A DNA stretch of 64,000 bases, from the NCBI RefSeq assembly GCF_016481275.1, contig NZ_JAEMNW010000006.1:1-64000 (forward strand). Direction: 5' to 3'. Every line of letters begins with the position of its first letter. Position 1 is the first letter of the stretch. This DNA comes from Antrihabitans auranticaus (lineage in GTDB: Bacteria; Actinomycetota; Actinomycetes; Mycobacteriales; Mycobacteriaceae). The notes beneath the pieces are model-generated. The model was not told where the DNA came from. It did not search any database and worked only from the letters and a program-made list of their open reading frames with translations. Position numbers and translations under genes: made by a program. Positions 9,864 through 18,706 of the stretch are shown piece after piece.

Positions 9864-10304
9864 TCACTGGTAAGGATCGGTGATCTCGCGCAGCTTCGTC
9901 AGTAAGCGACGAAGCTGCGCCATATCGCGCTCACCCAAGTATTCGGTCCACTCCTGCTCGACCTCTGTGCCTGCGGCCGTTGCCAATTCGACGAGCTTGG
10001 TACCGCGTTCGGAGTAGCAGACCAGTCGCGCCCGACCGTCCGCCGGATCCGGCGCTCGTTCGACGAACCCATCGCGCTCGAGTTGGTCGACGAGAAACCC
10101 GGCGGCCTGCTTGGTCACCTGTGCCTGTTCGGCAAGATCGGTCAGGCGGGTTCCCTTGTGTCCGATGCGCTGGAAAAGCCGCCGCTGCGCGACGGTCATG
10201 CCGCCGAAGCCGGCCTCGTCGAGCGCCGCAACGACTCGGTTTTCCATCGCGCGGTACGGAATGAACATCAACAGCGCCACGTTCGGGTCAATGTTTTCGG
10301 CCAC
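9864..10304 (-). CDS. MarR family transcriptional regulator
   Basis: About 146 residues with a MarR winged helix: LTDLAEQAQVTKQAAGFLVDQL is the helix-turn-helix, with the basic wing DPADGRARLV after it. Two GTG codons are possible starts, 10310 and 10304; AAGGGG is correctly spaced only from 10304, so I chose that. It is divergent from the DinB-like gene and two palindromes lie between them, suggesting autoregulation plus control of that gene. Confidence 0.8.
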   Translation of the reverse strand: MAENIDPNVALLMFIPYRAMENRVVAALDEAGFGGMTVAQRRLFQRIGHKGTRLTDLAEQAQVTKQAAGFLVDQLERDGFVERAPDPADGRARLVCYSERGTKLVELATAAGTEVEQEWTEYLGERDMAQLRRLLTKLREITDPYQ

Positions 10305-10313
10305 CGGCACCCC

Positions 10314-10348
10314 TTGATTTGATCAAAGTACCTTGATTAAATAGTCAA
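10314..10348. promoter_or_regulatory. Putative MarR operators (two inverted repeats)
   Basis: TTGAT-TTG-ATCAA at 10314-10326 is a perfect inverted repeat, and TTGA-N8-TCAA at 10333-10348 is a second. Both lie just upstream of the MarR start and in the promoter region of the divergent gene at 10382. Confidence 0.6.
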
Positions 10349-10381
10349 AGACACTTTACCAAAGTCGAGGGCGGTGGCGAC

Positions 10382-11011
10382 ATGGATAGCGAAACGGGTT
10401 GGCAGGTTGTTCGCAGTCAGCGGCTCAGCCTCGCGGACATGCTCGACACGCTGACCGAGGACGAATGGGAGCGGCCGTCGCTGTGCGCGGAGTGGCGGGT
10501 CCGGGATGTCGTCGCGCATCTTGTGATCGGCGCGAATGCGCCCAAGCTCTCGTCGATGTTCGCGGCGGGGGTGCGTGCGGGCTTCAACCCGCACCACGTG
10601 GGGCGCGACACCGCGATCCGGCTTGCAGAAAGTGCGCCGGACGAGCTGGTGGATCGGTTGCGCGACCACGCCGGCGGCCGCCGACTGCCGGTTCCGGTAT
10701 TCACCGACTACCGGGATATGGTGTGCGACATCCTCGTTCACGGCCAGGATATCGCGATACCGACCGGGCGTGACCGGCCGATGCCGACCGACGCCGCGTG
10801 CCTCGCGGCGACACGCGTCTGGACGATGGGCTGGCCGTTCTGGGCGAAGCGCAAGCTGCGCGGGCTGCGCCTCTCGGCCACCGATGCGGACTGGTCCGTC
10901 GGCGAGGGCGAACTCGTCGAGGGGCCGATCTCGGCTCTGCTCCTGCTGGTCGCGGGTCGCCGCGCAGCGCTGGACCGCCTCGATGGCGCGACGAATCTCA
11001 TTGCCCGCTAG
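10382..11011 (+). CDS. Maleylpyruvate-isomerase-family (DinB/MDMPI) mycothiol-dependent protein
   Basis: A 209-residue protein with the DinB-like four-helix MDMPI N-domain. The motif LCAEWRVRDVVAHLVIGA carries the usual metal-ligand His, and a second His is in ILVHGQDIA. Family members use mycothiol as thiol cofactor for isomerisation or conjugation, mostly with unknown substrates. It is divergent from the MarR gene, which suggests induction by a compound sensed by that regulator. Confidence 0.7.
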   Translation: MDSETGWQVVRSQRLSLADMLDTLTEDEWERPSLCAEWRVRDVVAHLVIGANAPKLSSMFAAGVRAGFNPHHVGRDTAIRLAESAPDELVDRLRDHAGGRRLPVPVFTDYRDMVCDILVHGQDIAIPTGRDRPMPTDAACLAATRVWTMGWPFWAKRKLRGLRLSATDADWSVGEGELVEGPISALLLLVAGRRAALDRLDGATNLIAR

Positions 11012-11016
11012 GGGCT

Positions 11017-12162
11017 TCAGCCAACGGCCTCGTACACGGCCCGCAGGTATGCCTCGCTGCGCGGCGAACCGACCAAGCCCGGTCCCATTTTGTTCATCAT
11101 GTACGACACGGTCATGCGGCGGTCGAGATCCATGATGATCATCGACCCGCCCCAGCCGCCCCAGAAGCAGATCCGGTCGTCGGGGATGTAGGGCACAGTA
11201 TCGAGTTGTGGTAGCCCGTAACCGATTCCGAAGCGCAGCGGTATGCCGAGAACGAGGTCGGCACCGTTCGATTGCTCCTCGAAAATCAGGTCGATGGTCT
11301 TCGGTGTGAGCAACCGGACGCCGTCGACCGCTCCGCCGAGCGAGATCGCCGACATGATGCGTGCGACCGATCGCGCATTACCGTGCCCGTTGAAAGCGCC
11401 CATGTCTGCGTTGCGCCACGGCGCGGTGTTTGCAACTGTCGCTTCCAGCGGCGGCGAGCCCAGCGTCTTTCGCATGAGATTGTCTTCGGGCAGGACACTG
11501 AGATCTATCGGAAGTGGTGGTGGCGGAACGACATCGGCGATCCGTGGCCAGTCCGCCTCGCGAGCGCCGATCTGGAAGTCGGCACCGAGCGGCCCGGCAA
11601 TTTCGGTGGCGACGAACTCCTTCAGGTGCTTGCCGGTTACCCGCCGGATCACTTCACCGACCAGATGGCCCATGTTCTGCGCGTGATAGCCCGATGCCTT
11701 GCCGGGCTCCCACCAGAGTGACTGCGCTGCAAGTAGTTCCGTAGACTTCTGCCAGTCGAAGAGGTCCTCGACCGTGAACGGCTGTTCCCACCCCGACACG
11801 CCGGACGTGTGTGACATCAGGTGGCGGACCTCGACGCCCTCCTTGCCGTTCGCCGCGAACTGGGGCCAGTAATCCGCCACGGGCGCAAAGACATCCAACT
11901 CGCCGCGATCGACCAGCATCAGAGCCGCGAGGTTCGTGATCGTCTTCGTCGTGGACCACACGTTGGTGATCGTGTCGCTCGTCCACTCCGTCGTCCGGTC
12001 GCTGTCGCAGTGGCCGCCCCAGATATCGACGACGGTCTGGCCGTCGATGTCGACGACGATCGACGCGCCGAGCTCTTCGCCCGCCGCGAGCTGCTCGTCG
12101 AGCGCGGCCCCCACTCCGGCAAAGCGGTCGTCGAACGTGCCATGAACACGGGCTTCAGTCAT
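11017..12162 (-). CDS. Serine hydrolase, class C beta-lactamase/esterase family
   Basis: A 381-residue protein. The SxxK nucleophile motif is S70-TT-K73 in VWSTTKTITNL, a Tyr at about 159 in GYHAQN stands for the YxN motif, and SHTSGV and the C-terminal WGGWGG region are typical. No signal peptide is visible, so it is probably a cytosolic esterase (EstB/LipD-like) rather than a drug-resistance enzyme. Its ATG overlaps the stop of the TetR gene upstream (ATGA, 12159-12162), so the two are one operon. Confidence 0.8.
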   Translation of the reverse strand: MTEARVHGTFDDRFAGVGAALDEQLAAGEELGASIVVDIDGQTVVDIWGGHCDSDRTTEWTSDTITNVWSTTKTITNLAALMLVDRGELDVFAPVADYWPQFAANGKEGVEVRHLMSHTSGVSGWEQPFTVEDLFDWQKSTELLAAQSLWWEPGKASGYHAQNMGHLVGEVIRRVTGKHLKEFVATEIAGPLGADFQIGAREADWPRIADVVPPPPLPIDLSVLPEDNLMRKTLGSPPLEATVANTAPWRNADMGAFNGHGNARSVARIMSAISLGGAVDGVRLLTPKTIDLIFEEQSNGADLVLGIPLRFGIGYGLPQLDTVPYIPDDRICFWGGWGGSMIIMDLDRRMTVSYMMNKMGPGLVGSPRSEAYLRAVYEAVG

Positions 12163-12755
12163 GGGAGAACACCTTTCGGAGTGTATTGCGGGTCGCCGAG
12201 TAGTGCGGCGACAGCAATCGCCGCTTTGTTTGCGTCCGGTCGTTCGCCGGTGATGAGGTCGGCGTAGATGAACGACTCGGAGATTCGTGCGATCAGGTAC
12301 GCGAGGTCGTGCGCCGAGAGGGCGTGCCGCAGGTTGCCGCGATCGATCTCCTGTTGCAGGAGGCGTTCTGTTGCACCGACGATTTCGTGTTGTACGCGAC
12401 TGGCTTTGGTCGTGAGGATCCGTAGCCCGCGTTCGGGTTCGCGGCGAAGGAAAGCACGGAAGTAGGGTGCGGCGATCAGGTCGGAGACGAACTTGCCGGT
12501 GGCGTCGGCGACGCGAGCTGGACCGACTGAATCGGTCGCATCGATTGCCCGCTGGTAGGTCGGTGCGCCGAGGGACCAGAGCACGGTCGCGAGCAGTTCG
12601 TCTCTGTTGCCGACCCAGCGGAAAAGGGTCGTGCGATCGACACCGAGTTCGGCGGCGAGCTTCTGCATATCGATGCGCTCGCCGGAAACGAAGATTCGGC
12701 GCGCGGCGCCCACCGCTACGGCAGATCCCGGCTGGCTGTGGTGTACGTCACTCAC
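12159..12755 (-). CDS. TetR family regulator, QsdR type
   Basis: About 198 residues. The HTH lies at DMQKLAAELGVDRTTLFRWVG, and the long C-terminal ligand domain resembles the QsdR group of Rhodococcus. The frame is open to a TTG at 12770, but GTG 12755 (reading MSDVHHS) is the more natural start. It is translationally coupled to the esterase gene. Repeated GCAACAT boxes just upstream are candidate operators, and AlkB lies immediately upstream in the same direction. Confidence 0.75.
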   Translation of the reverse strand: MSDVHHSQPGSAVAVGAARRIFVSGERIDMQKLAAELGVDRTTLFRWVGNRDELLATVLWSLGAPTYQRAIDATDSVGPARVADATGKFVSDLIAAPYFRAFLRREPERGLRILTTKASRVQHEIVGATERLLQQEIDRGNLRHALSAHDLAYLIARISESFIYADLITGERPDANKAAIAVAALLGDPQYTPKGVLP

Positions 12756-12759
12756 CCAT

Positions 12760-12801
12760 GCAACATACAACTAGACGTTGCAACATTTCAATGGATGTTG
12801 C
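12760..12801. promoter_or_regulatory. Repeated GCAACAT/ATGTTGC boxes
   Basis: GCAACAT occurs at 12760-12766 and 12780-12786, and its complement ATGTTGC at 12795-12801. The latter two form a 7-bp-arm inverted repeat with an 8-base spacer, and GTTGCAAC at 12777-12784 is itself a palindrome. The block fills the 50 bp between alkB and the TetR start; it may be the TetR operator, or a weak alkB terminator hairpin. Confidence 0.5.
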
Positions 12802-12805
12802 GTGG

Positions 12806-13936
12806 CTACTTCAGTTTGGCTACGACGTTCGCCTTGGTGATGTCGCCGCCGTAGTGGGCGAGAACTCGTTTGTCCATCACCGCGCGCCACAGGGGCGGTA
12901 CCAAAGCGAGCAGGACCATCGTCGCGTAGCCGTAGGGCAATTGCGGTGCCTCGTCGTTGCTGCGCAAGGTCTGGTAGCGCCGGCCCGGGTTGGCGTGGTG
13001 GTCGCTGTGCCGCTGGAGGTGGAACAGAAATATGTTTGTCACGAGGCGATCGCTGTTCCAGCTGTGGCGGGGCAGGCATCGTTCGAAGCGGCCGTTTGCG
13101 AGGCGCCCGCGCAGGAGCCCGTAGTGCTCGACGTAGTTGACCAGCTCGAGCAATCCGAATGCGATGCATGCCTGCAGCAGCAGCCAGGGTGCGGCCGCCC
13201 AGCCGAAGACGAGTAGCAGCGAGCCGAACAAGACCGCGCTGAACAGCCACGCCTGCAGGATGTGGTTGTCGGTGGACCACGGACTGCGGCCGGTCTTGAG
13301 CAGGCGGGTCCGCTCGAGGCGCCACGCGGACCTGAACCCGCCGGCGACGCTGCGCGGAATGAACTGCCACACCGATTCGCCGAGCCGTGAGCTTGCGGGA
13401 TCGTTGGGTGTTGCGACGTTCGCGTGATGGCCACGGTTGTGCTCGACGAAGAAATGGCCGTACAGGGTCGGGGCGAGCGCCGCCTTCGACAACCAGCGCT
13501 CATGCTTCTCGCGGCGGTGACCGAGTTCGTGCGCCGCGTTTATTCCGATCCCGTTGACGAGGCCGATGGTGACCGCAAGGCCGAGTTTGTCGACCATGTC
13601 GAGTGTGCCGAAAGACCACAGCCAGCACGCAACGGTCATGGCGACGATCTGCATGGGAAGGAACGCGTAGGTGCACCAGCGGTAGAAGCGGACGTTGGAG
13701 AGTTCCTCGTACACCTCGTCGGGCGGGTTTTCACCGTCGTCGCCGACGATTCCGTCGATCAGCGGTATGGCGCCGAAAATGAGCATCGGCCCGATCCACC
13801 ACAAGATAGTTTGACCGGTGAGCGCGACCAGCGTGGATGGCAGCAACGCGCATGCCGGGACGATTAGCCCCAGCACCCACAGATACTTCTTTCGATCGCG
13901 CCATGTGCGATGTTGCTGCGTTTCTACACGGAGCAT
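12806..13936 (-). CDS. alkB: Alkane 1-monooxygenase (AlkB)
   Basis: A 376-residue diiron membrane hydroxylase that oxidises terminal methyl groups of n-alkanes using electrons from rubredoxin. All histidine boxes are present: HELGHRREKH (136-145), EHNRGHH (165-171), the NYVEHYGL motif (267-274) and LQRHSDHHANPGRRYQ (308-321), set among six hydrophobic segments. I chose ATG 13936 because AGGGA precedes it; the frame is open to a TTG at 13954. No rubredoxin or rubredoxin reductase lies in the window, unlike many rhodococcal alkB clusters. A QsdR-type regulator follows in the same direction. Confidence 0.93.
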   Translation of the reverse strand: MLRVETQQHRTWRDRKKYLWVLGLIVPACALLPSTLVALTGQTILWWIGPMLIFGAIPLIDGIVGDDGENPPDEVYEELSNVRFYRWCTYAFLPMQIVAMTVACWLWSFGTLDMVDKLGLAVTIGLVNGIGINAAHELGHRREKHERWLSKAALAPTLYGHFFVEHNRGHHANVATPNDPASSRLGESVWQFIPRSVAGGFRSAWRLERTRLLKTGRSPWSTDNHILQAWLFSAVLFGSLLLVFGWAAAPWLLLQACIAFGLLELVNYVEHYGLLRGRLANGRFERCLPRHSWNSDRLVTNIFLFHLQRHSDHHANPGRRYQTLRSNDEAPQLPYGYATMVLLALVPPLWRAVMDKRVLAHYGGDITKANVVAKLK

Positions 13937-14082
13937 AGTCTCGTCCCTAAACAAACTCGAAGTATTTGAACTCCGTCTGGAACGAACTTATCTCCGGATA
14001 AACGTGATTGCTAGAGAATTGCCGAGGAGAGACCAAGGCCATAAATAGCAGATCCTATGGCCGCGGTCACATTCTTTGGTTG

Positions 14083-14955
14083 TCAGATATTGTCCGCTGT
14101 CACCGGAAGCTTTCGAACTCGCGAGCGGCGAATTGCGTGCGCGACCGAGAACTTGCCGCGTTTCGGGTCGTAGGGCCGATGCAAGACATACAGCAGAACA
14201 TGGAAGTACTTGTGATAGCGCAGGGCCTTCTCGATCTGCGGCGTCATCGCCCCATGGAGCGTGAACGTCTTCGTCCCGGAGTCGATGTATGCGGTGAAGT
14301 CCCTGGGCGGAGTCAGCGCCCGGCGCGGCGAAATGTCGACCCGCATATCCGTGAGCTGCAGGATCTTGGGTCCCTCGGCATTGATGCAGAGCGCGAGGTC
14401 GACGTCTTCGTGGATGTCTTTACGGGTGCTGACGTCGTCGCGCACCTGCTCCCATACCGAGCGTCGAATCGCCATGTTCGCACCGTGCAGGTTGCGGATC
14501 TCGCGATCGCCGCCCATCGCGCCGAGCCGAACCTGCCGCGCCACCCACCAGCCCTTCATTTTTCGGAAGGGTGAGTCGTAGGAGTTGTTGAGTCCGCTGA
14601 TGCCGCCCACGTGGTCGACGTCATCGCGTTCGAAGAAGCCGAGGACGACGCTCGCCCAGTTCGGGTACGCGCGCGAATCGGAGTCGAGGCGACCGAGAAT
14701 ATCGCCTGTTGCTGCATCGAAACCACGGTTGCGCGCAAATGCAACGCCGGGCTCTGGCTCGCTCAGCAGCTGAATCTTTGGCTGTTCTTTCGCGAATTCA
14801 CGCACGATCGCTGCGGTGGAATCGGTCGAGTTATTGTCGACGACGATGATTTCGTGAAGCTCGTCGACCTGGCTGACCAGTGCTTCCAGGCACGGTCCGA
14901 TGTAATCCTCTTCGTTGAATGCCGGAATGACCACCGAAAGAGTGTGTTTTGCCAC
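14083..14955 (-). CDS. Glycosyltransferase family 2
   Basis: A 290-residue GT-A enzyme. The N-terminus LSVVIPAFNEEDYIGPCLEA, the IIVVDNNSTDST strand and the metal-binding LDSDSR motif are clear, with the acceptor-side HGANMAIRRS and HEDVDL later. There is no membrane segment in the catalytic part; the last ~60 residues are amphipathic and basic. It probably adds a sugar to a lipid or cell-wall precursor; donor and acceptor are unknown. GTG start; it stands alone between alkB and the GntP permease. Confidence 0.8.
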   Translation of the reverse strand: MAKHTLSVVIPAFNEEDYIGPCLEALVSQVDELHEIIVVDNNSTDSTAAIVREFAKEQPKIQLLSEPEPGVAFARNRGFDAATGDILGRLDSDSRAYPNWASVVLGFFERDDVDHVGGISGLNNSYDSPFRKMKGWWVARQVRLGAMGGDREIRNLHGANMAIRRSVWEQVRDDVSTRKDIHEDVDLALCINAEGPKILQLTDMRVDISPRRALTPPRDFTAYIDSGTKTFTLHGAMTPQIEKALRYHKYFHVLLYVLHRPYDPKRGKFSVAHAIRRSRVRKLPVTADNI

Positions 14956-15001
14956 CCCACGACGCTAGCGGAGGATTCGAGTCGTTTCTAATCGGGAGCG
15001 A

Positions 15002-16453
15002 CTAGGCGAAGATCGCGAACAGAATCGCGGCTACCGAGAAGCTCACGACCGAAAGGATCGTCTCGAGCACTGTCCAGGTTTGCAGGGTCTGCTTCACGGT
15101 GAGGTTGAAGAATTTCGAGATGATCCAGAATCCGCCGTCGTTGACGTGGCTGAGAATGATCGACCCCGCGGCAATCGCCATCGCGATCAGCGCGACGGCC
15201 ATCTGCGAATACTGATGCTCCGCGACCAACGGTGCGACGATGCCGCCGGTGGTGACGATGGCAACAGTCGCCGACCCCTGTGCGATGCGCAGTCCGCAAC
15301 TGATGATGTAGGCCAGCACGATGACGGGCAGTCCTGCGGCGGACATGGTGTCCGCGAGGGCCGTTCCTATTCCGGTTGCCGAGATCACCTTGCCGAAGAA
15401 TGCGCCCGCACCGACGACGAGCAACAGCATGCCGACCGGACGCAATGACTCACCGGTGAGGGTGCTGAGGTCTTGCACGCTGGAGCCGCGCCGGACGCCG
15501 AGAACGTAGAACGCCACCAGCACGGCGATGAGCAGCGCGACCGCGGGTGTCCCGAAGAACGTGAGCACCTGAAGCAGGCGCGAGCCTTCGTCGAGCAGCT
15601 GGGTGCCGAACGTCGCGCCCAGTATCAGGACCAGGGGAATCGCGATGATCGCACCGATGAGTCCGACCGAGGGCGGAGCCGCTGTCGCTTGCGCGACGGG
15701 CGCCGTCTTTACGCCGGTGCCGCCGCCACCCGTGGCGTCGTCGTCCGAGTCGGCTTCGATCAGGAATTCCTTCGGCACCTCCACGATGACGCGCTTGCCG
15801 ATGTAGCTGCCCCAGACGATGCCTGCCGCGATGAATCCTGGAATGCCGCAGATGAATCCCATGAAGATCAACCACCCGAGGCTGACTTCCAGCAGGCCAC
15901 CCAGCGCGACGGGTCCGGGATGTGGCGGCAGGAAGGCATGCGTCATGGACAGGCCGGCAAGCATCGGCATCGCGTAGAGGACGAGCGACTTGCCGCCGCG
16001 TTTGGCCGCCACGTACACGAGCGGTGCGAGAACGAAGATGCCGATGTCGAAGAAGACGGGGATTCCGAAGATCAGCCCCAGCAGTCCCATCGCGACCGGT
16101 GCGCCACGCTCCCCGAACACGCCGAGCAGCTTCGTCGTCAATACGTCTGCACCGCCGGACTTTTCGAGGATCGCACCCAGCACCGTCCCGAGTCCGATGA
16201 TCACGGCGATATGCCCGAGGATGCTGCCGAAGCCGACTTCCAAGAGGGATTCGTTGCTCTTGATCGCGGTCCCGACGATCTGCGAAACCGGAAGCCCCGC
16301 AGCAAGAGCCAGGGCAAGCCCAGTGATCAGCAGAGCGATGAAGGGTTCCAGTTTGATCTTGATGATCGTGAAGAGCAGGATCGCAATCGCGAGGCCGCAG
16401 AGCACCAACAGCCCAGGCGTGGAGGTGCGAAGCCAGTCGATGGTGGAGCTCAT
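15002..16453 (-). CDS. GntP family permease (sugar-acid:H+ symporter)
   Basis: A 483-residue membrane protein with about 12-14 hydrophobic segments. It carries family motifs such as FGIPVFFDIGIFVLAPL and THAFLPPHPGPVA, and a long acidic/Gly-rich cytosolic loop near the middle. Known members import gluconate and related sugar acids. Its start overlaps the KDPG aldolase stop (ATGA, 16450-16453), so it is the last gene of a four-gene operon. In this context the cargo is more likely N-acetyl-D-glucosaminate or another aldonic acid feeding 2-keto-3-deoxygluconate than plain gluconate (inference). The upstream open frame to 17152 is only the aldolase read in another frame. Confidence 0.85.
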   Translation of the reverse strand: MSSTIDWLRTSTPGLLVLCGLAIAILLFTIIKIKLEPFIALLITGLALALAAGLPVSQIVGTAIKSNESLLEVGFGSILGHIAVIIGLGTVLGAILEKSGGADVLTTKLLGVFGERGAPVAMGLLGLIFGIPVFFDIGIFVLAPLVYVAAKRGGKSLVLYAMPMLAGLSMTHAFLPPHPGPVALGGLLEVSLGWLIFMGFICGIPGFIAAGIVWGSYIGKRVIVEVPKEFLIEADSDDDATGGGGTGVKTAPVAQATAAPPSVGLIGAIIAIPLVLILGATFGTQLLDEGSRLLQVLTFFGTPAVALLIAVLVAFYVLGVRRGSSVQDLSTLTGESLRPVGMLLLVVGAGAFFGKVISATGIGTALADTMSAAGLPVIVLAYIISCGLRIAQGSATVAIVTTGGIVAPLVAEHQYSQMAVALIAMAIAAGSIILSHVNDGGFWIISKFFNLTVKQTLQTWTVLETILSVVSFSVAAILFAIFA

Positions 16454-17085
16454 GAATAGACCTTTCCGGACATGGATCGAACGAACGAGACTGCACGCGA
16501 GGAAATTTCGGCCCACTCGCCGGCCGCGACCGAAGCGGGCGGAACGACGTCGGTGCCGGCCGTGACCGCGACGGCACCCTGCGCGAGAAACTCGGCGGCA
16601 TTGCCTGCGTTGACTCCGCCGGAGGGGATCAGCGACACACCGGGAAACGGTCCGAGGAGATCCTTGAAGTAGCCGGGACCGAGTGTGCGGGCCGGAAAGA
16701 TCTTGACTGCCGCAGCACCGAGGTCGAGCGCGGCAAGTACCTCGGTGGGGGTGAAAGCGCCCATCACCACGGGGATTCCGCGCTGATTCGCGACTGCCGC
16801 AACTTCGGCGCGCACGCCGGGAGTGACGAGGAACTGGGCGCCGCTGTCGATAGCCGCACGGGCCTGATGGCCGGTGACGACCGTGCCGAGGCCGACTACG
16901 GCGGTCGACGATGCGGCAGCGGCGCGCAGACAGTCGAGGACGCCCGGCGTCGTGAAGGTCAGTTCGAGCGCCCTGATTCCCGACGCTGCCAAGGCATCGG
17001 CGAGCGCCAATGGGTCCGGCACGACCGGCGCACGAACGACCGCGAGCACGCGGTCCGCCAGGATTACCTGCATTGCGGTAGTCAT
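16450..17085 (-). CDS. eda: 2-dehydro-3-deoxy-6-phosphogluconate aldolase
   Basis: A 211-residue class I aldolase that splits KDPG into pyruvate and glyceraldehyde 3-phosphate. The Schiff-base Lys is in AAVKIFPA, the catalytic Glu in LELTFTTP, and the phosphate-binding PSGGV loop is present. Start ATG 17085 has GAAGGAGA upstream and overlaps the stop of the deacylase (17082-17085). It forms the last step of the pathway encoded by this divergent cluster, after the KDG kinase at 20079. Confidence 0.9.
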   Translation of the reverse strand: MTTAMQVILADRVLAVVRAPVVPDPLALADALAASGIRALELTFTTPGVLDCLRAAAASSTAVVGLGTVVTGHQARAAIDSGAQFLVTPGVRAEVAAVANQRGIPVVMGAFTPTEVLAALDLGAAAVKIFPARTLGPGYFKDLLGPFPGVSLIPSGGVNAGNAAEFLAQGAVAVTAGTDVVPPASVAAGEWAEISSRAVSFVRSMSGKVYS

Positions 17086-18695
17086 CGAGTCTCCTTCGCA
17101 TCGGCGTCCAGCCGCAGCGCGCGACCTGCGAGAGCGCCTGTAGCCGAGCCATTTTCGATCGCGCACACGCCGTTCACAATGACGTGGCCGATACCTCGCG
17201 CCTGCTGTTTAGGACTTTCGAACGTCGCGGTGTCGGTGACGGTCGCGGGATCGAAGAGCACGAGGTCGGCGGCATAACCGATTTCGATACGCCCGCGATC
17301 CCGCAGCCGGAGACGTTCCGCCGGCCGACCGGTCAGGTGGTTGACGCACTCCTCGAGGCTGAGCAGTCCGACATCGCGTACGTAGTGACCGAGGTAGCGC
17401 GGAAAGGTGCCCCACGCCCGGGGGTGCGGTCGTTCGCCGACGAGAATCGCATCGCTGCCGCCCATGTGCTTGGGATGCACCATGATCGCGCGCACATTCT
17501 CCTCGTGCCCGACGTGCTGCAGGATCGTTGTCGCGAGCTTGTCTCGGCGCAGGAGGTCGAAGAACACGTCCACCGGGGACAGTCCGCGCTCGGCGCTGAT
17601 TTCGACGATGGTCTTGCCGACGTACCGGTCGAGTTCCGGGTTTGCGACGCCGCTCAGCTGGATCGTCTCCCACTCGACGGTAACGCCATGGCAGCCGTCG
17701 GACCCGTTTACGTTGACGTCCCTCGTGATTCGCTCGCGCATAGCCGGATCCTCGAAGCGCTCCAGAGCGGCGTCCGGACCTCCGGACATCGCCCAACTGG
17801 GCAGCAGCGCGGAGAGCGTGGTGGCGCCTGGCAGGTAGGGGTAGGTGTCGAGAGTGATGTCGCAGCCCTCGGCGAGGGCTGCGTCGATCATGGACAGGAA
17901 TTCCGGTGCGCGGCCACGATTGACGCCGAAGTTCATGGTCGCGTGCGTCAGGTGCAGCGCACATCCTGTGCTGCGCGCCAGTTCGATCATCTCGGCGTAG
18001 GCCTCCAGCGCACCGGCACCGTAGGAGCGGGTGTGCGGGGCATAGAAACCGCCGAACTCAGCGACGACCTCGCACAAGGCCGCGAGTTCACCTGTGTCCG
18101 CATACATTCCGGGCGTGTAGGTGAGGCCACTCGACATGCCGACGGCGCCTTCGGAGAGGCCTTGGGCCAACAGGTCTTGCATGCGGCGGATCTCGCTGGG
18201 AGTGGCCGGTCGCTTGTCCGCGCCGACCGCGAGGAGGCGCAGCGTGCCCTGTGGAACGAGATACGCGGCGTTCGGCGTTATGCCCTGATCGAGCCTGTCG
18301 AGGTAGCCGGCAACGCTGCGCCAGGAGAAGTCGAGGTCGGCGGGATTGCCGTTCCAGCCAGCGATCTGGCGGCGGACGATATCGAGTGTGCGGTCGTCGA
18401 TCGGTGCGTACGCAATGCCGTCCTGGCCGAGTACCTCGGTAGTCACGCCCTGGCTGATCTTTGCGAAATGGCCGGGATCGGTGAGCAGTCGCAGGTCCGA
18501 GTGTGCGTGCATGTCGATGAAGCCGGGCGCGAGTACGGTACCGGGCGCCGTGTCGATGATCTTGTCAGCGTTGGCCGGCAGGCCGGTTGCGGCGATGTCG
18601 CTGATCTTCCCGCCGTCGACGAGCACGTCTGCGCGATACCGCGGAGCGCCAGTTCCGTCGATGACATCGACGTCGCGAATAAGTAAGTCAGTCAT
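17082..18695 (-). CDS. N-acyl-D-amino-acid deacylase family; candidate N-acetyl-D-glucosaminate deacetylase
   Basis: A 537-residue amidohydrolase of the D-aminoacylase family. The metal site shows as GFIDMHAHSD near the N-terminus, with later His in LTHATMNFG and the family ending GSDAILVGERPHPRAWGTF. The family removes N-acyl groups from D-configured amino acids. D-glucosaminate is such an alpha-amino acid, and the neighbours (PLP deaminase, RidA, KDG kinase, KDPG aldolase, GntP) match the route for 2-acetamido-2-deoxy-gluconate described for chitin oxidation in Pseudoalteromonas. I therefore prefer that substrate; a generic D-aminoacylase is the alternative. ATG 18695 is chosen; ORF extension beyond it is not family-like. 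Confidence 0.8.
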   Translation of the reverse strand: MTDLLIRDVDVIDGTGAPRYRADVLVDGGKISDIAATGLPANADKIIDTAPGTVLAPGFIDMHAHSDLRLLTDPGHFAKISQGVTTEVLGQDGIAYAPIDDRTLDIVRRQIAGWNGNPADLDFSWRSVAGYLDRLDQGITPNAAYLVPQGTLRLLAVGADKRPATPSEIRRMQDLLAQGLSEGAVGMSSGLTYTPGMYADTGELAALCEVVAEFGGFYAPHTRSYGAGALEAYAEMIELARSTGCALHLTHATMNFGVNRGRAPEFLSMIDAALAEGCDITLDTYPYLPGATTLSALLPSWAMSGGPDAALERFEDPAMRERITRDVNVNGSDGCHGVTVEWETIQLSGVANPELDRYVGKTIVEISAERGLSPVDVFFDLLRRDKLATTILQHVGHEENVRAIMVHPKHMGGSDAILVGERPHPRAWGTFPRYLGHYVRDVGLLSLEECVNHLTGRPAERLRLRDRGRIEIGYAADLVLFDPATVTDTATFESPKQQARGIGHVIVNGVCAIENGSATGALAGRALRLDADAKETR

Positions 18696-18706
18696 AGTTT
18701 TTCGTT

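Noticed and set aside
16454-17152. Long N-terminal extension of the GntP permease
   Set aside because: It is the KDPG aldolase gene read out of frame; ATG 16453 has the ATGA overlap and matches family N-termini.
17184-18686. 500-codon open frame antisense to the deacylase
   Set aside because: Mirrors the deacylase codons; no family motif.
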